From positions 34,374 through 98,373 of the forward strand of contig NZ_PGLR01000022.1 of the NCBI RefSeq assembly GCF_002803095.1: a stretch of DNA of 64,000 bases, written 5' to 3'. This DNA comes from Pseudomonas sp. ZH-FAD (GTDB lineage: Bacteria > Pseudomonadota > Gammaproteobacteria > Pseudomonadales > Pseudomonadaceae). The notes under the pieces were generated by a model. That model searched no databases and was not told the DNA's origin. It worked only from the letters and a program-made list of their open reading frames with translations. The position numbers were made by a program, and so were the translations under genes. This document shows positions 43,352 to 52,883 of the stretch, piece after piece; positions within the stretch are counted from its first letter, which is position 1, and the number at the start of each line of letters is the position of its first letter.

Positions 43352-44551
43352 ATGCGCAACGTCAATTATCCGATCTACGATGTCGACCGGCACTTCTACG
43401 AGCCGCCAGAGGCCTTCCTGACCCACCTGCCCAAGGAGTACCGCAAGGAATTCCAGTACGTGCAGATCAACGGCCGCACAAAACTGGCCGTCGGCGGGAT
43501 GATCAGCGACTACATTCCCAACCCGACGTTCGATGTCGTGGCTGCGCCAGGTGCGCACGAGGGCTGGTACCGCGGGGAAAACCCCGATGGCCTCTCCCTG
43601 CGTGAGTTCGGCGGTGACCCGATACCTTCGGATCCGGCCTTCTTCGACGGTGCCGCGCACCTGAAGGTGATGGACGAGCAGAAGATCCACGCCGCCCTGT
43701 TCATTCCCACATTGGCCTCGGTGATCGAAGAACGCCTGGCCGACAAGCCGGACGTGATCGCCGCTCTGATGCACTCGGCAAACCGCTGGCTGGCCGAAGG
43801 GTGCGGCTTCGCACGCGAGAACCGCCTGTTCCCGGTGCCGATGATCAACCTGTACGACGTCGACCGTGCCGTCGAAGAGCTCGAATTCGTCCTGAAGCAC
43901 GGCGCCCGGGTAGTGGGTATCCGCCCGGCCCCGGTCGCCGGAACCAAGAACCCGCTGGAAGGCCGCGCGCCGGGCATGGCCGAGTTCGACCCCTTCTGGG
44001 CTCGCGTCAACGAGGCGAAGATCTTCGTCATGCTGCACGTCTCCGACTCCGGCTACGACAAGATCAACCGCTGGTGGACCGCCGGCGGCAAGGGTGAATT
44101 CCGCCCCTTCGAGAAGGATCCGTTCGCCGAGACCCTCGACTGGATGGGCCGCGCCATTTCCGACACCCTGACCTCGCTGGTCTGCCACGGCGTCTTCGAC
44201 CGCTTCCCGGACGTGCGCGTAGCCTCGCTGGAGAACGGCAGCTCCTGGCTGGAACCGCTGCTGGAGCGCCTGGAGATGAACTACAAGAAGATGCCCAAAG
44301 CCTTCAAGCAGGATCCGGTAGCGAGCTTCAAGAAGCACGTCTTCATCTCGCCCTTCTACGAAGATCCGGTACTGCGCATCTGCGAGATCATGGGTGACAA
44401 CCGCGTGCTGTTCGGCAGCGACTGGCCGCACCCGGAAGGCCTGAGCCATCCGTGGGACTTCTTCAAGGACATCGAGGATCTCAGCGATGCGCAGGCTGAG
44501 CGCGTGATGTGCCGCAACCTCAAGGGTCTGCTGGAAGGCGTGCGCGACTGA
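43352..44551 (+). CDS. Amidohydrolase-2 family metal-dependent hydrolase (copy A)
   Basis: The 399-residue protein of the PF04909 family has the N-terminal metal motif in YDVDRHFYEPPE (Asp12, His14, Glu17), histidines in LHVSDSGY and CHGVFDRFP, and the late Asp in FGSDWPHPEG. Family members include decarboxylases and hydrolases of cyclic ketones or lactones; the reaction here is unknown. The paralogue at 51666 is very similar along the whole length. ATG 43352 is preferred to 43349 because it leaves a better distance to AGAGG and matches the paralogue start. It is a single gene closed by a strong terminator. Confidence 0.84.
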   Translation: MRNVNYPIYDVDRHFYEPPEAFLTHLPKEYRKEFQYVQINGRTKLAVGGMISDYIPNPTFDVVAAPGAHEGWYRGENPDGLSLREFGGDPIPSDPAFFDGAAHLKVMDEQKIHAALFIPTLASVIEERLADKPDVIAALMHSANRWLAEGCGFARENRLFPVPMINLYDVDRAVEELEFVLKHGARVVGIRPAPVAGTKNPLEGRAPGMAEFDPFWARVNEAKIFVMLHVSDSGYDKINRWWTAGGKGEFRPFEKDPFAETLDWMGRAISDTLTSLVCHGVFDRFPDVRVASLENGSSWLEPLLERLEMNYKKMPKAFKQDPVASFKKHVFISPFYEDPVLRICEIMGDNRVLFGSDWPHPEGLSHPWDFFKDIEDLSDAQAERVMCRNLKGLLEGVRD

Positions 44552-44567
44552 CCCCATAGCGCAACAC

Positions 44568-44602
44568 AAAAAAGGGCATGGAGCGCATCCATGCCCTTTT
44601 TT
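44568..44602. terminator. Strong bidirectional intrinsic terminator
   Basis: The stem GGGCATGG/CCATGCCC (44574-44581 and 44589-44596) is flanked by A6 and T6, so it works for the amidohydrolase (plus) and for the converging GGDEF-EAL gene (minus). Confidence 0.9.
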
Positions 44603-44682
44603 GGTTATGGGTATTCCATCATGCAGATCACTCCATCCTACGGGAGACGCTCAAGGACTGTCCGGCTTCCTCCGTTAACGCT

Positions 44683-46818
44683 TCAGCGATTGTCCTTGAG
44701 CAACTGGCAGAACTGCGCCAACGGCAAGGGTTTGCTGAACAGGTAGCCCTGGTACTGATAGCAACCCTGCTGCATGAGCAACTCCAGTTGCTCATGCCGC
44801 TCGACACCTTCGGCGATCATCTGCAGGTTGAAGTTGCGTGCCATGGCGACGATGGCGCGAACGATCTCCGAATCGTTGGGGTCATTGGTAACGTCACGGA
44901 CGAACGACCGGTCGATCTTCAGCATATCCACAGGTAGACGCTTGAGGTAAGTCAGCGAACTGTAGCCGGTGCCGAAGTCGTCCATGGCGAAACTCAGGCC
45001 GAGCTGCTTCATGCGGTGCATCTTGCCGATAGTGTCGTCAAGATTCTGGATGGCGATGTTCTCGGTGATCTCCAGCTTGAGCATATTGGCGGCCAGACCG
45101 TTTTTCTGCAGACAGCACTCGACCAGGTTGACGAAATTATTCTGGCGGAACTGCCGGGGACTGATGTTGACGCAAAGCTGGAAATCACGGCAGTCGATCA
45201 AGCCGTCCGCCAGTAGTTGCGCGGCGATGCGGCAAGACTCTCTCAGTACCCAGGCACCCACTTCCAGAATCAGTCCGCTCTCTTCCAGCACCTGGATGAA
45301 CTGTGCAGGTGACTGCGACCCAAGGCTCGGGTGGTTCCAGCGCAGCAGGGCCTCAGCGCCTGTCACCCGGTCGTCGCGGGCATCCACCTGCGGCTGGAAG
45401 TACAGCTCGAACTCGCCACGCTCCAGGGCCAGGCGCAGGTCATTTTCCAGGCTCAGGCGCTCGTTGGCGGCGTCCTGCATGGCCTTGTGGAACATCTGGA
45501 TAGTGTTACGCCCGGAATCCTTGGCCCGGTAAAGAGCGATGTCGGCGCGCTTGAGCAGATCAGTGGGGTTGTCGCCGTGATCGGGCAACAGGGCGATGCC
45601 TATGCTCGGGGTTACCTGCAGGTGGTGACCATCCAGCAGCATCGGCTCGGCCAATAGACCACGCAGTTTCTCCGCCACCTGGTGGGCCTGCCGGCTGACT
45701 TCGGCACGCTTGCCCTCCAGGCCGGAGATCAGCACCACGAATTCATCGCCGCCGAGGCGCGCCACCGTGTCCTCCCGGCGCACACTGGCCTCCAGGCGGG
45801 TGGTGACCATCTTCAGCACGACGTCGCCGACCGGGTGGCCAAGCGAGTCGTTGATGTGCTTGAAATTATCCAGATCGAGGAACAGCAAGGCACCGCGCAG
45901 GTCGTGGCGCTGGAGCAAGGCGATCTGCTGGACCAGGCGATCCATCAGCAGGGCGCGATTGGGCAGGTTGGTCAGCGAATCGTGATAGGCCAGATGCTCG
46001 ATGGACTCTTGAGCTGTCTTCAGGTTGCCAACGTCGTGAATCGTGAACAACAGGCACTCCTGGTCTTGCACAATGATCGGCTCGGCCGTCACTTCGACTC
46101 GACGCAACGTACCATCACGGTGCCTGCCACTCGTTTCCAGGTGGCGTATACAGCCGTCGCGCTGCAGCAGATAAGCCGCTGCTTCTGCCTCCTCCGGCTG
46201 CGTCGGCTCAAGGCCGACTTCCCGGTTGACCTTCCCGAAAATTTCCTCGAGGTGATAACCCGTCATTCTGTAGAAACCATCGTTGGCATCTATGATGCGC
46301 ATGCTGTGGCGTTCGGTAATCAGAATGGCGTTGGGGCTGGTCTGGAAGGCCTTGACATATTTGCTTCCGGCTTCGAGCAGTGCCTCAACGGCCTGTCGCT
46401 CGTGGTTCGTGAGGTTGCGGAGTACTCCAACCAGGCACTGTTTTTCATCGATGTACTCACGGTTGCCGCTGACTTCCAGCCATTGCAGATCACCGTCTGG
46501 CGAATAGATGCGGTGGCGGGTGATGGGAAGCGAAGCGGCGTGATTGAGAGCATTGTGGAACAGCAGACGCACTTCGTTGCGATCTTCTGGCGCAACGAGG
46601 TCGAGATACTGGGTTGGCCTGGAGGGTTCTTCGTCAAGCCCGAATAATTGCAGTGCCAGCGAAGTGCAGTAGAAACGTCCCGTGGCGATTTCCCAGTACC
46701 ACGCGCCAATGCCCGCACTCCCCAACGCGCTGAGCAAAGATGCGGCCTGTGGCCAATGTTGCTCCGCACCCGCGCAGAGGATCGGCCATAGCGGCGGATG
46801 TCCTCCCCACTGACTCAT
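44683..46818 (-). CDS. PAS-PAS-GGDEF-EAL cyclic-di-GMP signalling protein
   Basis: The 711-residue cytoplasmic protein has two N-terminal PAS-type sensor regions (about 20-135 and 140-260), a GGDEF domain with intact RLGGDEF at about residue 357, and an EAL domain with AEALLRW at about 488 and DDFGTGYSSL. Both active sites look intact, so it may make and degrade cyclic-di-GMP, with the phosphodiesterase likely in control when GTP is bound. GGAGGA precedes ATG 46818. It has no visible operator or CA leader and may not belong to the regulon; it could link substrate or redox status to motility. Confidence 0.9.
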   Translation of the reverse strand: MSQWGGHPPLWPILCAGAEQHWPQAASLLSALGSAGIGAWYWEIATGRFYCTSLALQLFGLDEEPSRPTQYLDLVAPEDRNEVRLLFHNALNHAASLPITRHRIYSPDGDLQWLEVSGNREYIDEKQCLVGVLRNLTNHERQAVEALLEAGSKYVKAFQTSPNAILITERHSMRIIDANDGFYRMTGYHLEEIFGKVNREVGLEPTQPEEAEAAAYLLQRDGCIRHLETSGRHRDGTLRRVEVTAEPIIVQDQECLLFTIHDVGNLKTAQESIEHLAYHDSLTNLPNRALLMDRLVQQIALLQRHDLRGALLFLDLDNFKHINDSLGHPVGDVVLKMVTTRLEASVRREDTVARLGGDEFVVLISGLEGKRAEVSRQAHQVAEKLRGLLAEPMLLDGHHLQVTPSIGIALLPDHGDNPTDLLKRADIALYRAKDSGRNTIQMFHKAMQDAANERLSLENDLRLALERGEFELYFQPQVDARDDRVTGAEALLRWNHPSLGSQSPAQFIQVLEESGLILEVGAWVLRESCRIAAQLLADGLIDCRDFQLCVNISPRQFRQNNFVNLVECCLQKNGLAANMLKLEITENIAIQNLDDTIGKMHRMKQLGLSFAMDDFGTGYSSLTYLKRLPVDMLKIDRSFVRDVTNDPNDSEIVRAIVAMARNFNLQMIAEGVERHEQLELLMQQGCYQYQGYLFSKPLPLAQFCQLLKDNR

Positions 46819-46861
46819 GACTGAGTCCTCCAAGACGAAGTAGAAGTGCCTTGCACTTAGT

Positions 46862-48133
46862 TCAGTGCGAGTGCTTGCCGGAGTCAAGGGCCGATCCGGC
46901 CCCTGACGGCCAGAGCGCCGTAACCGTCAGCAATACCGCCAACACCCAGAATGGCACCGTCGCACCGACGCTGTGCAACAGCGTCCCGGCCAGCGGACCG
47001 AGCACGATGCCCAACCCCTGCATGACCCCGATCGACCCCGCCGCCGCACCCTGCTCGTGGGGCTCCACGGCGTTCGTCGCCAGGGTCGCGAAGGCCGGGA
47101 ACAGCCAGCCCATGCCCAGAGCGGAAATGAAGAAGCTGACGGCCAGCAGCGTGACCGTGGACGTCATCGCGGTGATGAAGAAACCCGCCGCCGCGACCAG
47201 GCCACCGATGCGGATGAGCCGCTGCGCCGACCAGCCCAGGCGCCGCACCAGCAGTTGCGCCAGGATCATCGCGATACCGGTCAGCGTCAACGCCAGGCTG
47301 GCAGCACGGGCCGCATCCACCGGCTCCAGGTGCAGGTGATCGAGGGCATAGAAACCCGTGGTCATCTGCGCGGCACCGATGGCGGTCACCACCACCAGGC
47401 TGACCGACATGGCCCGACGCAAGCGCGGGTCGGCCAGGCGCAGCGGTGTCTCGTTACGACGGCGCGGCTGCTCATGGCGCGGCATGGCGTACCACAGGGC
47501 CAGGAAACCGATGGCCGGCAACAGCGCGGTGACATACAGCGGCAGGGTCAGGCTGGACTGCGCCAGCACACCAGCCAGGGCCGGACCGGCCACCATACCG
47601 AAGGCGCCGGAGGCTCCCAGCGCCGCCAGGGCGCCAGCACGTTCTGCCGGAGCATAGTGATCGGCGATCAGGGCCTGGGCCGAAGTGGGAATCGCCGAGT
47701 AGAAGGCCCCTACCGCCCCCCGGGTGAGCACCAGCCCGATAAACGCCAGCAACGCCGGAGGCAGTAGGCGCAGCGACAATACGATCACCGCGCACATGCA
47801 CCAGTAGGCCAGGGTCACGCCCGCCGCCCCCAGCAGCAAGGTATGCCGGCGCCCGTGGCGGTCAGCCATCGCGCCCCAGAAGCGGGCCAGCAACATCCAC
47901 AGGATGCCGCCCAGGGTAACGGCGAAGCCCGCCTGCCAAGGCTGCAGGCCGAGCAGGCGCGAAATCGGTCCGGCCAGGGATACGAAGGAGACCACGGCCA
48001 CCGTGCAGGCCATGTTGGCAAACAGCAAAGGCGGCAGGGACAGCGCCGTGACAGCAGGCGTGTCGTGCAGCGCCGGGCTCCTCGCTGCGTCCTCGGCGTC
48101 GGGTCGATGGCCCGGTGGCGTCATGCCGGCCAT
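46862..48133 (-). CDS. MFS permease
   Basis: The 423-residue protein has about 12 membrane segments and the MFS loop 2-3 signature (RFWGAMADRHGRRHTLLLG). It resembles the multidrug/tetracycline-type DHA1 group. Its start overlaps the stop of the chemoreceptor gene by one base, so the two are co-transcribed and probably deal with the same compound (uptake or efflux plus sensing). MAGM and MTPP are alternative start points three codons apart. Confidence 0.83.
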   Translation of the reverse strand: MAGMTPPGHRPDAEDAARSPALHDTPAVTALSLPPLLFANMACTVAVVSFVSLAGPISRLLGLQPWQAGFAVTLGGILWMLLARFWGAMADRHGRRHTLLLGAAGVTLAYWCMCAVIVLSLRLLPPALLAFIGLVLTRGAVGAFYSAIPTSAQALIADHYAPAERAGALAALGASGAFGMVAGPALAGVLAQSSLTLPLYVTALLPAIGFLALWYAMPRHEQPRRRNETPLRLADPRLRRAMSVSLVVVTAIGAAQMTTGFYALDHLHLEPVDAARAASLALTLTGIAMILAQLLVRRLGWSAQRLIRIGGLVAAAGFFITAMTSTVTLLAVSFFISALGMGWLFPAFATLATNAVEPHEQGAAAGSIGVMQGLGIVLGPLAGTLLHSVGATVPFWVLAVLLTVTALWPSGAGSALDSGKHSH

Positions 48134-50154
48134 CAGATGCGGAACGTCCCGATGACCTGCTGCAGGTTATCCACCTGCCCATGCAGCGCCTGGCTGGCCT
48201 GCTCGGCCCGTTCGGCGCCCTCGGCGGTCAGCGCGCCCATCTGGTTGATCTCCACCAGGTTCTTGTCGATTTCCAGGGATACGGCGGTCTGCTGCTCCGC
48301 CGCCGCGGCGATCTGCTGGCTCTGGTCGACGATGGTGCCGATGGCGCGCAGGATATTGTCCAGCGCCACCTCGACATGATCCGCCTCGCTGGCGGTAGCA
48401 CCCGCGACCCGGTGACTCTCGGCCATGCTCCCGACCGTTTCCCCCACCCGCTGGCGCAGGTTGGCGATCATCTGCTCGATTTCCGTGGTCGATTGCTGGG
48501 TACGACGCGCCAGGGTCCGCACCTCATCGGCCACCACCGCGAAGCCACGCCCCTGCTCCCCCGCCCGTGCCGCCTCGATCGCGGCATTGAGGGCCAGCAG
48601 GTTGGTCTGCTCGGCGATGCTCTTGATCACGTCCAGCACCTGGCCGATGGCATTGCTGTCAGCGGCCAACTGGTTGATCACCAGCATGGAACGATCGATC
48701 TCGGTGGCGACCCGCTGGATTCCGGATACCTGCTCGCGCACCCGGTCACGCCCGCGCACCGTCTCGTCGTTGGCACTGCGCGCGCAATCGGCGGCGGCGA
48801 CCGCACCACGCGCCACTTCCTGGGCCGTGGCGGACAGCTCGTTCATCGCCGTGGCGACCTGTTCGAGCTGGGCGCGCTGCTCCGTGGCGGCGCGGGAGCT
48901 TTGCGCGGAAATCGACTGTACCTGCCCGGTCTGATCGTTGACCTGGGCAGCCACCCCGCTGACCCGCCGGATCAGCTCCTGGATCTGTCCGACGGTGCCG
49001 TTGAATACCCGCCCCAGGTCCGCCAGTTCGTCGCGGCTGTCCACCAGGAGGTTGGCGGTCATGTCGCCGGCGGCCACGCGCTGCATGGCCTCCCCGAGGC
49101 GCCCGAGGGTGCGCCGGGTGGACATGTAGAACGAGGCATAGAGGTAGAGAATCAGCAGAAACACGCCGACCAGGGCCGTGATCAGCAGCACCATCTGCCG
49201 GCTCGCCTCGGCTGCCCGCGCCTGCAATTCTTGCCCGAGCACAGCGAGTGCCTGTTCGCTCAACCGTTGATGTCGCTCGATGAGCCCACTCATGCGTTCG
49301 AAAAATGGCATCCAGGGGGCCGTCAGGTCCACCGCGCTCAGCACCTCCTCATCCACCTGCCTGCGCGCCTCATCCAGGCTCTCCAGACTGAGCTTGGCCA
49401 GTCGTGTCAGCTCGACATCGCCGTGGGCAGCGGCCATCACCCCGTCGAGCTGGAGTCCATAGCTGCCGCCAGCCTGTTCGATCTCCTCCACCAGACGATC
49501 CAGCAGGATGCTGCTATTGCCTCCCAGGAACTTCTGCCCCAGGGCAGCGGCCCCCTCCCGCCTAGCCCCCTGGAACATGCGCACGATCTCCGGGGCAGTG
49601 ACACCCAGCAATTCGCCGACCTGCCGTACCAGCGGATGTGCGTCCCGACTCAGGCCCAGGTGGGCCAGGATATGTTGCTGAAGCAGTTCACCACGCAGAA
49701 CCAACTGTCCGGCCAATTCTCGCTTCGGCGCAGCCCCCGAAAGGGCAATGAGCTGTTCGATACCTTGCTGCATCTCGCCGCGCTTTTCCTCGAAACCGGC
49801 GACCAGCAACGCATCGTCCCCGGCCATCTGCCTGACCAGCGCCAGCGCTTCCTGCTCGGCACGGCTGATGGTAGCGGCACTATCGCTGGTTCTGTCGGAC
49901 GGGCTGAGCCGCTCTTGAATCAGCGTCAGATCCTGTAAAAGCCCGAGCCGATCGTGCAGCGTCAAGGCGCGTTGCAATAGGGGCAGACCATTGAGCAGGT
50001 TTTGCGCAGCGCGCCATTGCTGATGAACATCCCGCACCAGGTAGTAGCTGGTGCCCAGCAGCGGAATGAAGAACAGGATACAGATCAGGCTGAACTTCAT
50101 CGCGAAACTCAGGCGATTCATCAGCGATATCCCGGGACTCAGCAGAAACTTCAT
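48133..50154 (-). CDS. Methyl-accepting chemotaxis protein
   Basis: The 673-residue receptor has a first membrane segment at about residues 18-40 ([20 protein letters not shown]), a large periplasmic helical sensor domain (about 40-320), a second membrane segment ([20 protein letters not shown]), HAMP, and a cytoplasmic signalling domain with the conserved tip [20 protein letters not shown]. It has no C-terminal CheR/CheB pentapeptide. The leader TGAACAAGAACAATGAGGG (50162-50180) is Crc/Hfq-like, and an operator at 50253 separates it from the divergent thiolase. It probably mediates chemotaxis to the pathway substrate. Confidence 0.9.
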   Translation of the reverse strand: MKFLLSPGISLMNRLSFAMKFSLICILFFIPLLGTSYYLVRDVHQQWRAAQNLLNGLPLLQRALTLHDRLGLLQDLTLIQERLSPSDRTSDSAATISRAEQEALALVRQMAGDDALLVAGFEEKRGEMQQGIEQLIALSGAAPKRELAGQLVLRGELLQQHILAHLGLSRDAHPLVRQVGELLGVTAPEIVRMFQGARREGAAALGQKFLGGNSSILLDRLVEEIEQAGGSYGLQLDGVMAAAHGDVELTRLAKLSLESLDEARRQVDEEVLSAVDLTAPWMPFFERMSGLIERHQRLSEQALAVLGQELQARAAEASRQMVLLITALVGVFLLILYLYASFYMSTRRTLGRLGEAMQRVAAGDMTANLLVDSRDELADLGRVFNGTVGQIQELIRRVSGVAAQVNDQTGQVQSISAQSSRAATEQRAQLEQVATAMNELSATAQEVARGAVAAADCARSANDETVRGRDRVREQVSGIQRVATEIDRSMLVINQLAADSNAIGQVLDVIKSIAEQTNLLALNAAIEAARAGEQGRGFAVVADEVRTLARRTQQSTTEIEQMIANLRQRVGETVGSMAESHRVAGATASEADHVEVALDNILRAIGTIVDQSQQIAAAAEQQTAVSLEIDKNLVEINQMGALTAEGAERAEQASQALHGQVDNLQQVIGTFRI

Positions 50155-50252
50155 GGCGATACCCTCATTGTTCTTGTTCAGGCAGGGTCGTGTTCAAGTG
50201 GTGCGGCGGCACACCGCAACGCTGGTAATGGCGGCGACGAGCATAGGATAAT

Positions 50253-50271
50253 AACTGACGAATAGTTATCT
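50253..50271. promoter_or_regulatory. 19-bp regulon operator
   Basis: AACTGAC-GAATA-GTTATCT has a perfect left half and a partly matching right half. It lies between the divergent chemoreceptor (50154) and thiolase (50304). Confidence 0.58.
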
Positions 50272-50303
50272 TTATAGTGCAACGCCAAATATGAGGAACG
50301 AAG

Positions 50304-51488
50304 ATGAGCGAGCATGAAGTGGTGATCGTCAGTGGGGTTCGCACGGCCATCGGCGACTTCGGCGGCAGCCTGAAAGATCTGCCACCCACGGAGCTGGGCA
50401 CCCTGGTGACGAAGGAGGCCATGCTCCGGGCCGGTGTATCGGGCACCGAAGTGGATCACGTGATATTCGGCAATGTGATCCACAGCGAGGCTCGCGACAT
50501 GTACCTCAGCCGGGTAGTGGCGATACAGGCCGGCATCGCCCAGCAGGCACCGGCTCTGACGCTGAACCGCCTGTGTGGCTCAGGCCTGCAGGCGCTCATC
50601 AGCGCCGCACAGGGCATCCTGCTGGGCGACAGCAAGGTCGCGGTGGCCGGTGGTGCCGAGAGCATGAGCCGTGCGCCTTACTCCAGCAGCAGCAACCGCT
50701 TCGGCTCGCGCATGGGGGATGCGAAACTCGCCGACATGCTCACAGGCGCCCTCACCGACCCCTTCCATGGCGTACATATGGGCATCACTGCCGAGAACGT
50801 CGCCAAGAGCCATGGCATCTCCCGCGAGGAACAGGACGCCCTGGCGCTTGAGTCCCATCGCCGTGCGGCACGTGCCATCGAGCAGGGGCACTTCCGCGAG
50901 CAGATCCTGCCGATCACCCTCAAAGGCCGGGTACAGGTGCGGTTCGACACCGACGAGCATGTACGCCGCGACGCCGCGCCGGAAGACTTCTCCCGGCTCA
51001 AGCCTGTGTTCGACCGCGAAGCCGGTAGCGTCACCGCCGGCAACGCGTCGGGCCTGAACGACGGCGCGGCTGCCCTGGTTCTGATGGAGCGCAAAACCGC
51101 CGAGCAACGCGGCCTCAAACCCATGGCCCGGCTGCTGTCCTATGGCCACGCCGGCGTCGACCCGCTGCACATGGGCATCGGCCCCGTGCCAGCCTCGCGC
51201 CTGGCTCTGGCGCGTGCCGGGCTCGAAGTGAGCGATCTCGATGTAATCGAAGCCAACGAGGCCTTCGCCGCCCAGGCCTGCGCCGTCAGCCGTGAACTGG
51301 GCCTGGACCCGGCCAGGGTCAACCCCAATGGCTCGGGCATTTCCCTTGGCCACCCGATAGGCGCCACCGGTGCCATCATCGCCATCAAGGCGATCTATGA
51401 ACTGCAGCGGACAGGCGGCCGCTATGCCTTGGTGACCATGTGTATCGGCGGCGGCCAGGGTATCGCCGTTGTGCTCGAACGCCTTTGA
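50304..51488 (+). CDS. Acetyl-CoA acetyltransferase / 3-ketoacyl-CoA thiolase
   Basis: The 394-residue thiolase has the complete catalytic set: Cys91 in NRLCGSG, His350 in GHPIGATG and Cys380 in TMCIGGGQG. It would perform the thiolytic step of beta-oxidation or condense/cleave acetoacetyl-CoA. In this window it is the one typical FadA/AtoB-like enzyme, unlike the Cys-less thiolase-fold proteins at 15574 and 27212. It is a single gene with an operator upstream and a clear terminator after it. Confidence 0.92.
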   Translation: MSEHEVVIVSGVRTAIGDFGGSLKDLPPTELGTLVTKEAMLRAGVSGTEVDHVIFGNVIHSEARDMYLSRVVAIQAGIAQQAPALTLNRLCGSGLQALISAAQGILLGDSKVAVAGGAESMSRAPYSSSSNRFGSRMGDAKLADMLTGALTDPFHGVHMGITAENVAKSHGISREEQDALALESHRRAARAIEQGHFREQILPITLKGRVQVRFDTDEHVRRDAAPEDFSRLKPVFDREAGSVTAGNASGLNDGAAALVLMERKTAEQRGLKPMARLLSYGHAGVDPLHMGIGPVPASRLALARAGLEVSDLDVIEANEAFAAQACAVSRELGLDPARVNPNGSGISLGHPIGATGAIIAIKAIYELQRTGGRYALVTMCIGGGQGIAVVLERL

Positions 51489-51510
51489 AGACAACGCTCT
51501 GGAACCAAGA

Positions 51511-51535
51511 AACCGGCCCCAGCGGCCGGTTTTTC
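51511..51535 (+). terminator. Intrinsic terminator
   Basis: AACCGGCC (51511-51518) pairs with GGCCGGTT (51524-51531) around a 5-nt loop, followed by TTTTCGTTT. It ends the thiolase transcript. Confidence 0.85.
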
Positions 51536-51556
51536 GTTTCCACTTCGCAAGAAAAT

Positions 51557-51575
51557 AACTGACATTCATTCACCT
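51557..51575. promoter_or_regulatory. Degenerate 19-bp regulon operator
   Basis: AACTGAC-ATTCA-TTCACCT has a perfect left half and a poor right half. It lies 91 bp upstream of the amidohydrolase at 51666. Confidence 0.5.
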
Positions 51576-51665
51576 ATTGACACAGATCAAGAGTCGCACG
51601 AGAACGTCGGCATGTAATTGCTGCGGGCCTTCCACCCAGCCATAACAACAACCGAGGATCAGCGT

Positions 51666-52853
51666 ATGAGCACTATCAACTACCCCATCTACGACTGCGA
51701 CCAGCATTACTACGAACCACCCGAGGCCTTCCTGCGCCACCTGCCCAAGGAGTTCCACAAGGACTTCCAGTACGTGCAGATCAACGGTCGTACCAAGCTG
51801 GCCGTCGGCGGTGTCATTTCCGACTACATCCCCAATCCGACTTTCAACTATGTCGCCGCTGTCGGCTCCCACGAAGGCTGGTATCGCGGCGACAACCCAG
51901 AGGGACTATCCCTGCGCGAGTACGGCGGCGACCCTATCCCGTCCCATCCGTCTTTCCATAATGGCGCCGAACACCTGAAGGTCATGGACAAGGAAGGCAT
52001 CCACGCGGCCATCGTGCTGCCAACCCTGGCCTCGATCATCGAGGAGCGCCTGGAGCACAAGCCGGAAACCATCCAGGCGCTGTTCCACTCGCTCAACCAG
52101 TGGGTCGCCGATGAATACGGTTTCGGCAACGGCCGCCAGTTTCCGGCCGGTGCCATCAACCTGTCGGACTGCGAAACCGCCTGCAAGGAGCTGGACTTCC
52201 TGCTTGCCGCCGGTGCTCGCTGCGTACTGATCCGCCCCGCTCCGGTGGCCGGCATCCGTGGCAGCCGCTCGCATGGTTTCAAGGAGTTCGACCCATTCTG
52301 GGCGCGCGTCAACGAGTCGAAGATCTTCGTCATCCACCACGTCTCCGACTCCGGATACAACCGTATCTACCGCTGGTGGACGACCGGTGGCCAAGGCGAA
52401 TTCCGCCCCTTCGAAAAGGATCCGTTCAACGAGATGCTCGACTGGATGGGCCGTCCCATCGCCGACTCGCTGTCGGCCCTGGTCTGCCATGGTGTGTTCG
52501 ACCGCTTCCCCAGCGTGCGCGTAGCGGTGCTGGAAAATGGCTCGGCCTGGCTGGAGCCGCTGCTCAAGCGCTTCGAACAGGTCTATTCAAAGATGCCCAA
52601 ATCGTTCAAGCGCGATCCACTGGAAAGCTTCCGCGAACACGTCTACATCGCGCCGTTCTACGAGGACCCGGTGGACAAGGTGATCGAGCTGGTGGGTGCC
52701 GATCGCGTGCTGTTCGGCAGCGACTGGCCGCACCCGGAGGGCCTCAGCCATCCGCTGGATTTCTTCAAGGACATCGCGAACCTGTCAGACGCCGACACCA
52801 AGAAGATCATGCACAGCAATCTCAAGGGCCTGCTCGAAGGCGCTCGCAACTGA
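51666..52853 (+). CDS. Amidohydrolase-2 family metal-dependent hydrolase (copy B)
   Basis: The 395-residue protein is a close paralogue of 43352-44551, with the same metal motifs: YDCDQHYYEPPE, HHVSDSGY, CHGVFDRFP and FGSDWPHPEG. ATG 51666 is used because ATAACAACAACCGAGG lies directly before it, combining a ribosome site with a Crc/Hfq-like motif. It starts an operon with a third amidohydrolase (30 bp later) and the PF10118 protein. Function is unknown; hydrolysis of a cyclic intermediate is an inference. Confidence 0.85.
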   Translation: MSTINYPIYDCDQHYYEPPEAFLRHLPKEFHKDFQYVQINGRTKLAVGGVISDYIPNPTFNYVAAVGSHEGWYRGDNPEGLSLREYGGDPIPSHPSFHNGAEHLKVMDKEGIHAAIVLPTLASIIEERLEHKPETIQALFHSLNQWVADEYGFGNGRQFPAGAINLSDCETACKELDFLLAAGARCVLIRPAPVAGIRGSRSHGFKEFDPFWARVNESKIFVIHHVSDSGYNRIYRWWTTGGQGEFRPFEKDPFNEMLDWMGRPIADSLSALVCHGVFDRFPSVRVAVLENGSAWLEPLLKRFEQVYSKMPKSFKRDPLESFREHVYIAPFYEDPVDKVIELVGADRVLFGSDWPHPEGLSHPLDFFKDIANLSDADTKKIMHSNLKGLLEGARN

Positions 52854-52883
52854 CCCCATCGACAACAACAAGAGGGTACGAAC

